64,000 nucleotides of DNA, from contig CP070233.1 in assembly GCA_017355425.1 (NCBI GenBank), positions 5,699,272 to 5,763,271 of the forward strand, written 5' to 3'. Positions 27,301-35,064 of this stretch are shown here, one piece after another. A program made the position numbers and the translations under genes. The notes under the pieces were generated by a model. The model saw only the letters and a list, made by a program, of their open reading frames with translations. It was not told the DNA's origin and searched no databases. The stretch's first letter is position 1. Every line of letters starts with the position of its first letter. The stretch is from Dolichospermum sp. DET69 (lineage in GTDB: Bacteria; Cyanobacteriota; Cyanobacteriia; Cyanobacteriales; Nostocaceae).

Positions 27301-28167
27301 TTTTAGAGACTCTTCAGCTTGTTTGCGTTCAGTGATATCTATGCCGGTACAAACAATAAATTCAATTTCACCATTTTCATTTAAAACCGTTCTATTTGAC
27401 CAATTAATTAGCCGCAGATTTCCGTCTTTTATTCGCCAATAGTTTTCATATTCTTTTAACCCTTTACTTGATTTAATTTTTTTAAAAATAGATCGCACCG
27501 TTCGACGGCGTTTCGGTTCTGTAAATACGTTCCAAAAGCATTGATTTCTAACTTCATTGTAAGAATAACCCGTGGTTTCTTCACAAGCTCGATTAAATCC
27601 AATAATTTCCCCTTCTGGGTTAAGAACTATCACTAAAGCATTAACTGTATCTAATACCGTTGAGAGGAGCAAACTATCTAAATTACGCCGCCATTCTAAT
27701 TGTTTCATGACTTGGCGACCTAAAACATTTAATGCCTCTATCTGTTGTGATGCGAGTTGTCTTGGTATGTCATCAAGAACACAAAGCGCTCCCAAGCCAT
27801 AACCTTCATCATTAATTAGGGGTATGCCCGCATAAAAACGGATATTGGGATCTGATGTCACCAAGGGGTTATCCACAAATCTTGGATCTAAAGTAGCATC
27901 GGGAATGATCATGGGATCTGCTTGCTGGATAGCATGATTGCAAAAACCAATACTACGGGGTGTTTCTGATGCTTCTAGTCCAACTTTAGATTTAAACCAT
28001 TGGCGGTCCGTATCAACTAAGGTCATTACCGCCATGGGAGTTCCACAAATAAAAGAAGCTAAACGGGTAATATCATCAAACTCCTGTTCGGACTGAGTAT
28101 CAAGAATTCTGTATTGTAAAAGTGCTTCAATTCTTCCGGCTTCGTCATTGCGTAATAATGCTTTCAT
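24400..28167 (-). CDS. Hybrid histidine kinase with cyanobacteriochrome-type GAF, two PAS, two receivers and HPt
   Basis: 1255 residues. Order: GAF (about 20-165), PAS (170-285), PAS (290-405), second GAF (415-575), HisKA with MSHEIRTPM (His608), HATPase_c (N box NLIGNAMKF, G1 DTGIGI, G2 GTGLGLAI), receiver 1 (about 850-965, DMQMP), receiver 2 (about 1005-1125, DCQMP), HPt (about 1155-1250, EAHHLKGSSGNFG). The second GAF has Cys511-His512 (IQPCHIELL) and the WGLLIAHH strand, the signature of bilin-binding phytochrome/CBCR GAF domains, and EPCL at 481-484 where DXCF-type CBCRs have D-x-C-F. This suggests a light-sensing phosphorelay kinase. No membrane segments. Partner regulator unknown. Confidence 0.88.
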   Translation of the reverse strand: MKALLRNDEAGRIEALLQYRILDTQSEQEFDDITRLASFICGTPMAVMTLVDTDRQWFKSKVGLEASETPRSIGFCNHAIQQADPMIIPDATLDPRFVDNPLVTSDPNIRFYAGIPLINDEGYGLGALCVLDDIPRQLASQQIEALNVLGRQVMKQLEWRRNLDSLLLSTVLDTVNALVIVLNPEGEIIGFNRACEETTGYSYNEVRNQCFWNVFTEPKRRRTVRSIFKKIKSSKGLKEYENYWRIKDGNLRLINWSNRTVLNENGEIEFIVCTGIDITERKQAEESLKQQLAAVEAASDGISIVDKQGNYLYLNSSYVNIFSYSDATELLGKKWQEVYEQEQVNLFEKKIFPELMKQGYWHGETIAQRKDSSNFAAEMSLTKLKDGGFICVGRDISKRKEAEEELKYFNLRSQLLADITLKIRDSLQIDDILQTSVTEVQKLLKTDRVVILELLADGSLTARKEALIPGIPVVMGANIVEPCLTKNYIEKYTQGWISVINDIEKANIQPCHIELLQKFNVKANLVVPIFLKDKFWGLLIAHHCTQPRQWTNWETELLKSLSDQIGIALAQAKLLQAEILQRRELEIARHQAELASLSKSSFLANMSHEIRTPMNGILGMTGLLLETPLNPEQRDFLEIVRVSGDALLSLINEILDLSKLEAGEMIIESIDFDLCNCLEEVLDLLAPQAHQKGLEIATLVEQNVYKYLRGDVGRLRQIIMNLIGNAMKFTKEGEVLLEVELKSETQDLVILNFTVIDTGIGISLQDQNKLFQAFSQVDASITRQYGGTGLGLAICQQLVSLMGGKIGVKSQMGKGSQFWFELPFMKQIQPSSQILELDILTNKRLLVIDDNGTNRRIIYHQATHWGMWVDEAACANTGLAALQKAAENHPYDIVLIDMQMPAIDGLTLGSQIKANSAISNIPLVLLTSSNQKDEWKKAINIGFISYLVKPIKPSRLLDTIMDILGSQPKLDNFQSSKIEQPSIIVLDQKIPDSTKSKLKLLVAEDNPVNQKVILKQLHSLGYKADIVANGQEVLEMLDNIAYDLILMDCQMPILDGLKTTKVIRSRQISSFVNHRQPIVIAITANAMKEDQQNCLDAGMDDYFSKPITKDKLATLLELWSSRIIAGRVVTIPEPESVVLITNNPLTDLPIDWEHLHQISENDPEFELEILKVFVEDSLFHVEAIKAAIAVNDFPQLAREAHHLKGSSGNFGATAMQKIAEELKQLSRKQSFVGAYELVLELVDFINKIQAFLTKS

Positions 28168-28635
28168 ATTTAAATTTACCCTTAGTTAAAAGTGTTGTGA
28201 TTTTGGCTATCTTGAGTATGTAGACGTAAAAACACCAAAATTTATAATCATACGTAAGTAAATTCAATTATACGGTATTTTACTTATCCATCACTCACCT
28301 ACTGGTAGCGAAGCGCTACTGCAAGCAGATCAAGAAAATTCAGGATTTTTAGACTTTATTTCTGGCTTTAGGGTATTATCTTATCAGTAATTCTCATTCG
28401 ATGCGTAAGTAGGTGAACACAATAAAACCAATCTGTGTAAAGAAAAGTAAAATCGCCCAAACCCTCTTCACTCTTGCATGAGTGCCTCTTGCCTCAAGCC
28501 TAGTGCCATAACGACAATTTTTAATGCTAACCTACTTACTCCATTACAAAGAAGAGGTGAAAACCTACGAAAAAATATTTAGTTAGTTCCCGTTCTAAAA
28601 CCAAGTAGTTAAATAACCGAAAGTAACCATATCCT
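28168..28635. other. Divergent intergenic region between hybrid kinase and OpgC gene
   Basis: 468 bp without a gene; by position it contains both promoters. A short palindrome GTAGCGAAGCGCTAC (about 28306-28320) and a GCGTAAGTAGGTGAAC word are the only notable structures. I see no clear terminator or riboswitch. Confidence 0.5.
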
Positions 28636-29784
28636 GTGTATAACAATACAATTACAACAAATAATCCTCTTGTATCCTGGCGCTATGATTCCACGCTTTA
28701 CGGAAACCGAGATCTAAGGATTGATTTTCTCCGGGGCATTGCCATTGTTTCCATGGTATTCAATCATTTAGAAAGTTCTTCTTATTTCAGTGCTATCAAC
28801 AGGGGACATATTTACGCTAGTGCAGCCGAAGGCTTCGTATTTCTCTCTGGACTAGTATTAGGAATGGTGACATTAGGACGTATCAATAAAGTTGGCTTTT
28901 CCGAAGCCATGAAAAAACTGTTAGAGCGTTCTGGAAAACTTTATCTCACCAGTTTCATTTTAATGTCTGTCCTGGGTTTATTAAGTATAATTGCCCCCGG
29001 TTTGACCCGTCCGGCCTTTGATTTTGCGCCTGGGACTTGGTGGCAAATATTACTAGCGGCAGCTACATTCCATTTAGCACCACCTGTCATTGACATTTTG
29101 CAACTGTATGTATTGCTGTTGCTGTTTTCCCCCGCCATTTTCTGGATGTTAAGGAAAGGCTTTTGGTTGCCTGTTTTGGCTATTTCCTGGACATTTTGGA
29201 GTATCCAACAATTACATCCTTATGCCTTGAGTTTCCATCCTTTAGACAGAGAACATCCTTACTTTGCCTTAGCTGGTTGGCAAATTTTATATGTGCATGG
29301 CGTATTAGCAGGTTATTATCGTCAAAAACTACAAGAATTATGGGGAAAAATCCCGAAAATCCCCCTAGTTATAGGCTTGGTATTAATCGTCATTGGCTCA
29401 ATTACAACCGCACATTATGATATTCAGCTTGGTGTTTGGCCAGCCAAATTCTCAGATAGAGTTGCTTGGTTAGCATGGACAGACCGCAGTCGGGTGGGTT
29501 TTTTGCGTTTAATTAATCACATCGGTTTTTTCCCTTTGCTGTACATCATTGTGGATACATTTTGGCAACCGTTAAATAAAATTCTGGGGAAACTGTTGAT
29601 TAGTTTGGGTCAAAACTCCTTGTACGTCTATATTGTTCACGTTCCAGTCACAGTAATTTGGTTTTTAATTCCGGCTTTAGTTGATGGTAATCCCATAGTC
29701 ACTACTATTGCTCAGGCTGTAGCTGTGGGCTGCTTCTGGTGGCTGGTGAAAAAAGAAGTGTTGTTTAATATTATCCCCCGCTAA
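28636..29784 (+). CDS. OpgC-domain membrane protein (acyltransferase-like)
   Basis: 382 residues from a GTG start, with about ten membrane segments. Residues about 24-45 read RDLRIDFLRGIAIVSMVFNH, the OpgC/acyltransferase-3 opening with Arg-Gly and a His at the membrane face, followed by EGFVFLSGLVLG, also characteristic. In proteobacteria OpgC adds succinyl groups to periplasmic glucans. The next gene (DUF3131) begins 2 bp after the stop, so the two are translationally coupled. Cyanobacteria are not known for classical osmoregulated glucans, so the acceptor here is likely another envelope polysaccharide (inference). Confidence 0.85.
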   Translation: MYNNTITTNNPLVSWRYDSTLYGNRDLRIDFLRGIAIVSMVFNHLESSSYFSAINRGHIYASAAEGFVFLSGLVLGMVTLGRINKVGFSEAMKKLLERSGKLYLTSFILMSVLGLLSIIAPGLTRPAFDFAPGTWWQILLAAATFHLAPPVIDILQLYVLLLLFSPAIFWMLRKGFWLPVLAISWTFWSIQQLHPYALSFHPLDREHPYFALAGWQILYVHGVLAGYYRQKLQELWGKIPKIPLVIGLVLIVIGSITTAHYDIQLGVWPAKFSDRVAWLAWTDRSRVGFLRLINHIGFFPLLYIIVDTFWQPLNKILGKLLISLGQNSLYVYIVHVPVTVIWFLIPALVDGNPIVTTIAQAVAVGCFWWLVKKEVLFNIIPR

Positions 29785-29786
29785 CC

Positions 29787-31088
29787 ATGACACAAGATAC
29801 AACTATCAATCCTACTCCGATCCAACCTAGTTTATTAAAACAAACTATTATTGCTGCGGCGATCGCTTTAGTTGGTTTTGGATTGCATAAAGGAATACAA
29901 TGGCGTGAGACTGCCATTCTCCCAATTCCAGTTACTTCCCTTGGTCAAAATCGGCTGAATGCAGAAGATATACAATTAGCCCGTACAGCTTGGCGCTATT
30001 TCCAGAAAAATCGTTTATCCACGGGTTTAGTTTCTTCTGCTGCGGACTTTCCCAGTACAACAATGTGGGACGTGGGTAGTCAGTTAGCTGGTATGGTGGC
30101 AGCACGGGAATTAGGCTTACTCAAGCCGGCAGAATTTGATAAATGGATAGAGGAAGTGTTGGCTACTCTAGCTAAGATACCTTTGTACCGGAATGAGTTA
30201 CCAAACAAAGCCTATAACGCGAAAACTTTAATCCCGGTTAACTACGGAAAGTTGGCAAAACCCGAAGAAATTGGGTTTTCGGCCATTGATTTAGCACGAC
30301 TGGTGCAATGGCTAGATATAATCGCAACTCGATACCCCAAGCACGCTGCGGCCAGTCAAGCAGTCACGGCTCGTTGGCAGTTAAAGCGGTTAGTAGAGAA
30401 TGGACAGCTAATGGGGACAGGGATTAAAAATGGTCAGGAAACCTGGAACCAAGAAGGACGGCTAGGTTATGAACAATATGCAGCCTATAGATTACAAAAA
30501 ATTGGGATTTTAGCCGCCAAAGCACTCGATACCAAAGCCGAAACTCAGTTTCTCAATGTTATGGGTGTGGAAGTACCAGCGGATAAACGCAGCACCTATC
30601 ATAATTATGTCACTAGTGAACCCTATATTTTGGATGGGTTGGAAAGTGGTTTTCAGGCTTTACCTGCGGAATATGCAGCCAAGTTACTCCAAGTCCAACA
30701 ACGTCGCTATCAAGCCACCAATCAACTCACAGCCTGGTCTGAGGATAATTTAGATCGGGAGCCTTGGTTTGTCTACAATTGTATTTTTGTCAATGGTCAA
30801 CCCTGGAAAAGTATAGACTCATCTGGTAAAGATGCCTTTGTTTATCGAGGTAGTAGTGTTAAAGCCGCAATAGGCTGGAATATGCTTTTTCAAACTCCCT
30901 ATACAGAAAGACTTCATAAGGGTATGCGCTGGCTGGCTGATCCAAGTCGTGGCGTTTTTGCAGGTTTTTATGAGGAAACTCAAGAACCAAATCGAGCCTT
31001 AACTGTGAATACTAACGGTATAGTGTTGGAAGCAATACTATATCGTCGCGTGGGCAAACCGTTGACGGTTTGGGCTAAAGAACCCTAA
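29787..31088 (+). CDS. DUF3131 protein, membrane-anchored
   Basis: 433 residues with one N-terminal hydrophobic segment (LLKQTIIAAAIALVGFGLHK), then one DUF3131 domain from about residue 60. Repeated family blocks are visible: AWRYFQKN, SAADFPSTTMWDVGSQLAG, LPNKAYNAKTLIPVNYG, EGRLGYEQYAAYRLQ, TSEPYILDGLESGFQ, WSEDNLDREPWFVYN and the final NTNGIVLEAILY. The all-helical pattern with many Trp/Asp/Glu is like alpha/alpha-toroid glycoside hydrolases, which suggests, but does not prove, activity on glycans. Coupled to the OpgC gene. Confidence 0.85.
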   Translation: MTQDTTINPTPIQPSLLKQTIIAAAIALVGFGLHKGIQWRETAILPIPVTSLGQNRLNAEDIQLARTAWRYFQKNRLSTGLVSSAADFPSTTMWDVGSQLAGMVAARELGLLKPAEFDKWIEEVLATLAKIPLYRNELPNKAYNAKTLIPVNYGKLAKPEEIGFSAIDLARLVQWLDIIATRYPKHAAASQAVTARWQLKRLVENGQLMGTGIKNGQETWNQEGRLGYEQYAAYRLQKIGILAAKALDTKAETQFLNVMGVEVPADKRSTYHNYVTSEPYILDGLESGFQALPAEYAAKLLQVQQRRYQATNQLTAWSEDNLDREPWFVYNCIFVNGQPWKSIDSSGKDAFVYRGSSVKAAIGWNMLFQTPYTERLHKGMRWLADPSRGVFAGFYEETQEPNRALTVNTNGIVLEAILYRRVGKPLTVWAKEP

Positions 31089-31110
31089 TCATCTCCTATC
31101 TATCCTGTAT

Positions 31111-31218
31111 GGAACTTACGCATGAGTCACGGAATATACAAACAACTCCAGGCACAGAGAAAGGGACTTAGTGCGAACGACCGTTCGCCCCTACTGAGAG
31201 ATATTTTGCGTAAGTCCT
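31111..31218. mobile_element. MITE-like element with GGACTTACGCA ends, copy 2
   Basis: GGAACTTACGCA (31111) and TGCGTAAGTCCT (31207-31218) are inverted ends sharing the sequence of the element at 13148. About 108 bp; the interior differs and contains the GCGAACGACCGTTCGCCCCT palindrome common in cyanobacteria. Confidence 0.72.
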
Positions 31219-31253
31219 GACTTAAAAAACTAGACAAGAAAAAACCCTCAATT

Positions 31254-31459
31254 ATATTACCAATTACCAATTACCAATTACCAATTACCAATTACCAATT
31301 ACCAATTACCAATTACCAATTACCAATTACCAATTACCAATTACCAATTACCAATTACCAATTCAATTACCAATTACCAATTACCAATTACCAATTACCA
31401 ATTACCAATTACCAATTACCAATTACCAATTACCAATTACCAATTACCAATTGCCAATT
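31254..31459. repeat. Heptamer STRR array (TTACCAA)n
   Basis: About 29 head-to-tail heptamers TTACCAA, interrupted once near 31362 (ATTCAATTACC). STRR heptamers are a hallmark of heterocystous cyanobacteria. The array ends only 2-3 bp before the ATG of the next gene, so it replaces the usual ribosome binding region. Confidence 0.95.
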
Positions 31460-31461
31460 CC

Positions 31462-32853
31462 ATGATGAATTCTGATTTTGAGCCACCATCAAAAAAACTA
31501 TCTTTTATCGCTACCTTTGGCGGAGTTATAACCGCTGTAATCGCAATTATAGGTTTCAATTCTTTGTCAAAGTATTTAACTATAAATACTGATAATATTA
31601 GCAAGCTGAATACTAAATTAACAGTTGTAGCAGGTAAACCTATTGCTGCTGCCGAATTGACAACCACCAAAGGACCCTATATTGCCCCAGGAAGTGGGAA
31701 ATTAACCACAGAGGAAACTGCAATGGCGCGTCAAGCTTGGTTATACTTCCAACGTAATTGGAACGATCAAACTGGCTTGGTTAATTCTGTAGATAATTTT
31801 GCCTCTGTTACTATGTGGGATCAAGCCGCTGCTATGGCTGCTTTGGTCAGTGCTAAAGAACTTAATATCATTACGGTAGAAGAGTTTGAGAGCAAAATGA
31901 GTCAGATGTTAAAAACTCTAGCGTCTATGCCTTTGTATAAGGGAGAATTACCGAATAAAGTCTATAATTCAAAAACATTAATACCTGTAAATTATGGTCA
32001 ATTAGATAAACGAGAAGAAATTGGTTGGTCTGCTTTGGATTTAGGACGTTTAGCTATATGGCTGAATATTGTTGGTACAAAATATCCCAAAATGCGATCG
32101 CAAACAGAAGCCGTCTGGAAACATTGGCAAATCAAGCGCTTGGTCAAAAACGGGCAAATGTACGGTACTTCTGTTATTGCTGGTGAAGAACAGTATACCC
32201 AAGAAGGGCGTTTAGGTTATGAAAATTACGGAGCTTATGGGTTAAAACTCTGGGGTTTAGATGTCAAAAAAGCCTTAGATTATACATCTAATACAGACTT
32301 TGTAGACCTCTATGGACAGGGTGTTCCTTATGATAGACGGGATTATCAGAATTCAGGTGCAAATAATTATGTTCTCAGCGAGCCTTATATTTTAGATGGG
32401 ATTGAAACCGGATTTCAAGCTTTACCTAAAGCATTCTCAGACCGAATTTTAGCTGCTCAAGAAGCTCGTTATCAAAGAACTAAATTTTTAACTGCTGTCA
32501 CGGAAGATAATTTAGATCGCGCTCCTTACTTTGTTTATAGTAGTTTATTTGTGAATGGACAACCTTGGGCAACCATCACAGGAACAGGAAAAAAATATGA
32601 TGATCTACGTTTTCTCAGCGCTAAGGCCGCAGTAGGTTGGCACGTCCTGTATAATACTGCTTACACGGGCAAATTATTTAATTTTGTGCAAACTCAACTC
32701 AAATCTGATCAAGGTTGGTATAACGGGTTTTATGAAACTTTAAATCAGCCAAATAAAGCTCTTACTGCCAATAATAATGGTGTAATTTTAGAAAGCTTAC
32801 TTTATAAAAAAGTTGGTAAACCTCTCACGGTTTGGGCTGGAATAAAAGAGTAA
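31462..32853 (+). CDS. DUF3131 protein, membrane-anchored (second copy)
   Basis: 463 residues, closely related to the protein at 29787: one membrane anchor (SFIATFGGVITAVIAIIGF), then a single DUF3131 domain with SVDNFASVTMWDQAAAMAA, LPNKVYNSKTLIPVNYG, EGRLGYENYGAYGLK, LSEPYILDGIETGFQ, TEDNLDRAPYFVYSS and ANNNGVILESLLY. Tandem ATG ATG at 31462/31465; no Shine-Dalgarno site because the heptamer array runs up to the start. It probably arose by duplication of the neighbouring gene. Enzymatic function unproven. Confidence 0.85.
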   Translation: MMNSDFEPPSKKLSFIATFGGVITAVIAIIGFNSLSKYLTINTDNISKLNTKLTVVAGKPIAAAELTTTKGPYIAPGSGKLTTEETAMARQAWLYFQRNWNDQTGLVNSVDNFASVTMWDQAAAMAALVSAKELNIITVEEFESKMSQMLKTLASMPLYKGELPNKVYNSKTLIPVNYGQLDKREEIGWSALDLGRLAIWLNIVGTKYPKMRSQTEAVWKHWQIKRLVKNGQMYGTSVIAGEEQYTQEGRLGYENYGAYGLKLWGLDVKKALDYTSNTDFVDLYGQGVPYDRRDYQNSGANNYVLSEPYILDGIETGFQALPKAFSDRILAAQEARYQRTKFLTAVTEDNLDRAPYFVYSSLFVNGQPWATITGTGKKYDDLRFLSAKAAVGWHVLYNTAYTGKLFNFVQTQLKSDQGWYNGFYETLNQPNKALTANNNGVILESLLYKKVGKPLTVWAGIKE

Positions 32854-33115
32854 AGGAAAAGGTTATTTTGATGCTGTGAAATTCGATAATTTATGATTTC
32901 AATTTCCCTGCTTTTACAAAAAAAGGGAACAGGGAACAGGGAACAGATAAGAAACACTCATTTGCACCAGTTTAAAGCTCAGTCAAAAAAAAGATGTTTT
33001 TAAAAGATGCGTAGCACGAAAAAAACAGTGTCATTATTTCAATCTCATGTTTAAAAACATGAGTTTTACTGTTTACTCTACTTTTGAAATATTGAATTAT
33101 CAGTCAAAAAACAGG

Positions 33116-34519
33116 TCAAAATTTTATCTGTAATTGGCCTGTTAATATCTGATTATTGTACAGACTTTCCCCAGTCATGAGATTGTGAGACTTACCTAAA
33201 CTATAACCTAAGTCTAAGCCTATATTTGGTGATATTTTGACGGTACAGCGAGTTTGATAGCCAGTACCTCCACTTTTACTACCATTAACTATTTGTCTTC
33301 CCAAGGTGGTATTTAAACGACAATTTAAAAAAGGAAAAATGTTTTTTCCCCATCCGATTTCACCGTTATAAACTAGAGAAGATACTGGAGAAAAATAGCC
33401 ACTACTCTCTTGATTATCGCTTGCATACTTCCAAGCGAAAACATTACCAGCAAACCAAAATTCATCCCACTTATGTTCCAAGCGATTAAAAATCTGTTGT
33501 TCAAAATTACCATCATTATATAAACCCACACGATAGGAGCCAAAAAAGCTCGTATTAGGGTCAATTTGCCAAAAAGTATTGAAACCAGAGCGCGTAGCTG
33601 TAATTTGATTTTCCAGTGTTTTCACACTAGTTTTATAAGGACCTTGTTCTACGACTGCTGATAAAAATAAACTTGACTTGATGCTATTATCTGGATTGAG
33701 TTTAACGAAAATTGGTATATCTATCTGAGCATTGAAATTGAGAGCCATTGGTAAGCGATTAAATAGATCAATTCCTGCTCCTAATTTTATATTATATTGA
33801 CCTGTTTTTCCTTCCCATCCCAACTGAATGGGAATATTAGTAAGAGATGCAAATTTCGTTTGACTCAAGGTATTAAAGGCAGTTTTCAATTTAATTTTCT
33901 CGTCAAATAACCGAAATTGAAAGACTGGTTCAATAATTTGATTCTCCTGTTGGGAACTATTCAGGTCCTTACGAAACCCTGTTTGGATACTTTCCAAAAC
34001 AAATGCTGACCGAGGTGTAGTAGAATTTGGTTTTGAAGTTGGTTGTACTGTAGGAGTTGGTTGTGAAGTTGATTGTACCGTAGGAGTTGGTTGTCTTTGC
34101 GGAAGAGATACTTGTTGGGAAGTTAACCTTAGCTGAGGATTAAAGTTTTCAGGTGCAGCAATTAATATTGGTATTGACTGCAAATTCTGAGGAGGAAAGC
34201 TGCTGTCAAAAACTATGTTTAAGTTTTCTAAAATACCAAAATGTGTAATTTGTGCGGTCAATTCTGGAAATGAGTTCGAGTTTTCATCTAGTGGGAAAAA
34301 AATAGAGGAATCTGTTTCTGTAATATCTCCGTTATTTTGGCGTGAATTTGGTAAATTATCAACCACAGGAACCGGTTCTATCACAAGTGAGACTGAACCC
34401 CAATTTTCATCTGGTTGGATAGGAGCAGCAGATACAGACTTAATCCCGAAACTAGTGATGATACTTATTGGAAAAAATAAATATAGTATTCGTTGTCGCA
34501 AGTCCAGTGAGAGTAACAT
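33116..34519 (-). CDS. Predicted outer-membrane beta-barrel protein
   Basis: 467 residues with a signal peptide (cleavage likely after FGIKSVSAA). A Pro/Gln/Ser/Thr-rich linker (QPTPTVQ units, about 140-170) separates a variable N-terminal region from a C-terminal half of alternating polar/aromatic strands (FNTFWQIDPNTSFFGSYRVG, FWFAGNVFAWKY) ending QLQIKF, with the terminal Phe typical of Bam-inserted barrels. It lies between DUF3131 genes and the GT2 synthase. By analogy with the barrel domain of BcsC it may form the export pore; this is inference. Confidence 0.65.
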   Translation of the reverse strand: MLLSLDLRQRILYLFFPISIITSFGIKSVSAAPIQPDENWGSVSLVIEPVPVVDNLPNSRQNNGDITETDSSIFFPLDENSNSFPELTAQITHFGILENLNIVFDSSFPPQNLQSIPILIAAPENFNPQLRLTSQQVSLPQRQPTPTVQSTSQPTPTVQPTSKPNSTTPRSAFVLESIQTGFRKDLNSSQQENQIIEPVFQFRLFDEKIKLKTAFNTLSQTKFASLTNIPIQLGWEGKTGQYNIKLGAGIDLFNRLPMALNFNAQIDIPIFVKLNPDNSIKSSLFLSAVVEQGPYKTSVKTLENQITATRSGFNTFWQIDPNTSFFGSYRVGLYNDGNFEQQIFNRLEHKWDEFWFAGNVFAWKYASDNQESSGYFSPVSSLVYNGEIGWGKNIFPFLNCRLNTTLGRQIVNGSKSGGTGYQTRCTVKISPNIGLDLGYSLGKSHNLMTGESLYNNQILTGQLQIKF

Positions 34520-35064
34520 TTTACAAAACAGCTACGTAAGGGAATAGAATTAATATTCTCATATTAATACCTTTACCAATTTACTAGGGTGAGTTAATGT
34601 ATCCAAGATTAACGGCAGATATGGCTGATAGCTTGCGTGGACTCATAAACCTTATTTTTAGGTGGCAGTAATTAATATAGCAAGATATCGGAAGAGATTA
34701 CCGCCACTTTCTCGCTGTTTTGCGGAAATCCTAGAGGGCTAGAAGTTCAGGAGTATCGCTAACGCCATGCTTCGCTATCAGGAGGATTTAGAAGTAATAT
34801 CAAGTCTGGAAAATTGAACAATTTTTGATACTATGATCATATTTTTCTTGCACCTCATTTACCTTTTATACAGATAAAAATCTTGATGCGTCTGGGTTTT
34901 AGGTTTATTCAGCAAACCCTATATAATATATTTTATATCAGTATTGATGAATCTAAGCTGGTATATCAGGTTCATCTGGTGAACTTATGATCATTTATCT
35001 CCTCTTTCATAGCGACAAGAATCAAGTAATTCTACTAACCTCAAGTATCTAAATCATCCAAAAG
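34520..35064. other. Intergenic region
   Basis: 545 bp, no gene recognised. A TATCGCTAACGCCATGCTTC copy of the short dispersed repeat lies near 34753-34778. The rest is AT-rich with the promoter of the 34519 gene by position. Confidence 0.5.

Noticed and set aside
31254-31459. Long regular repeat array as a possible CRISPR
   Set aside because: Units are 7 bp with no spacers; this is an STRR.
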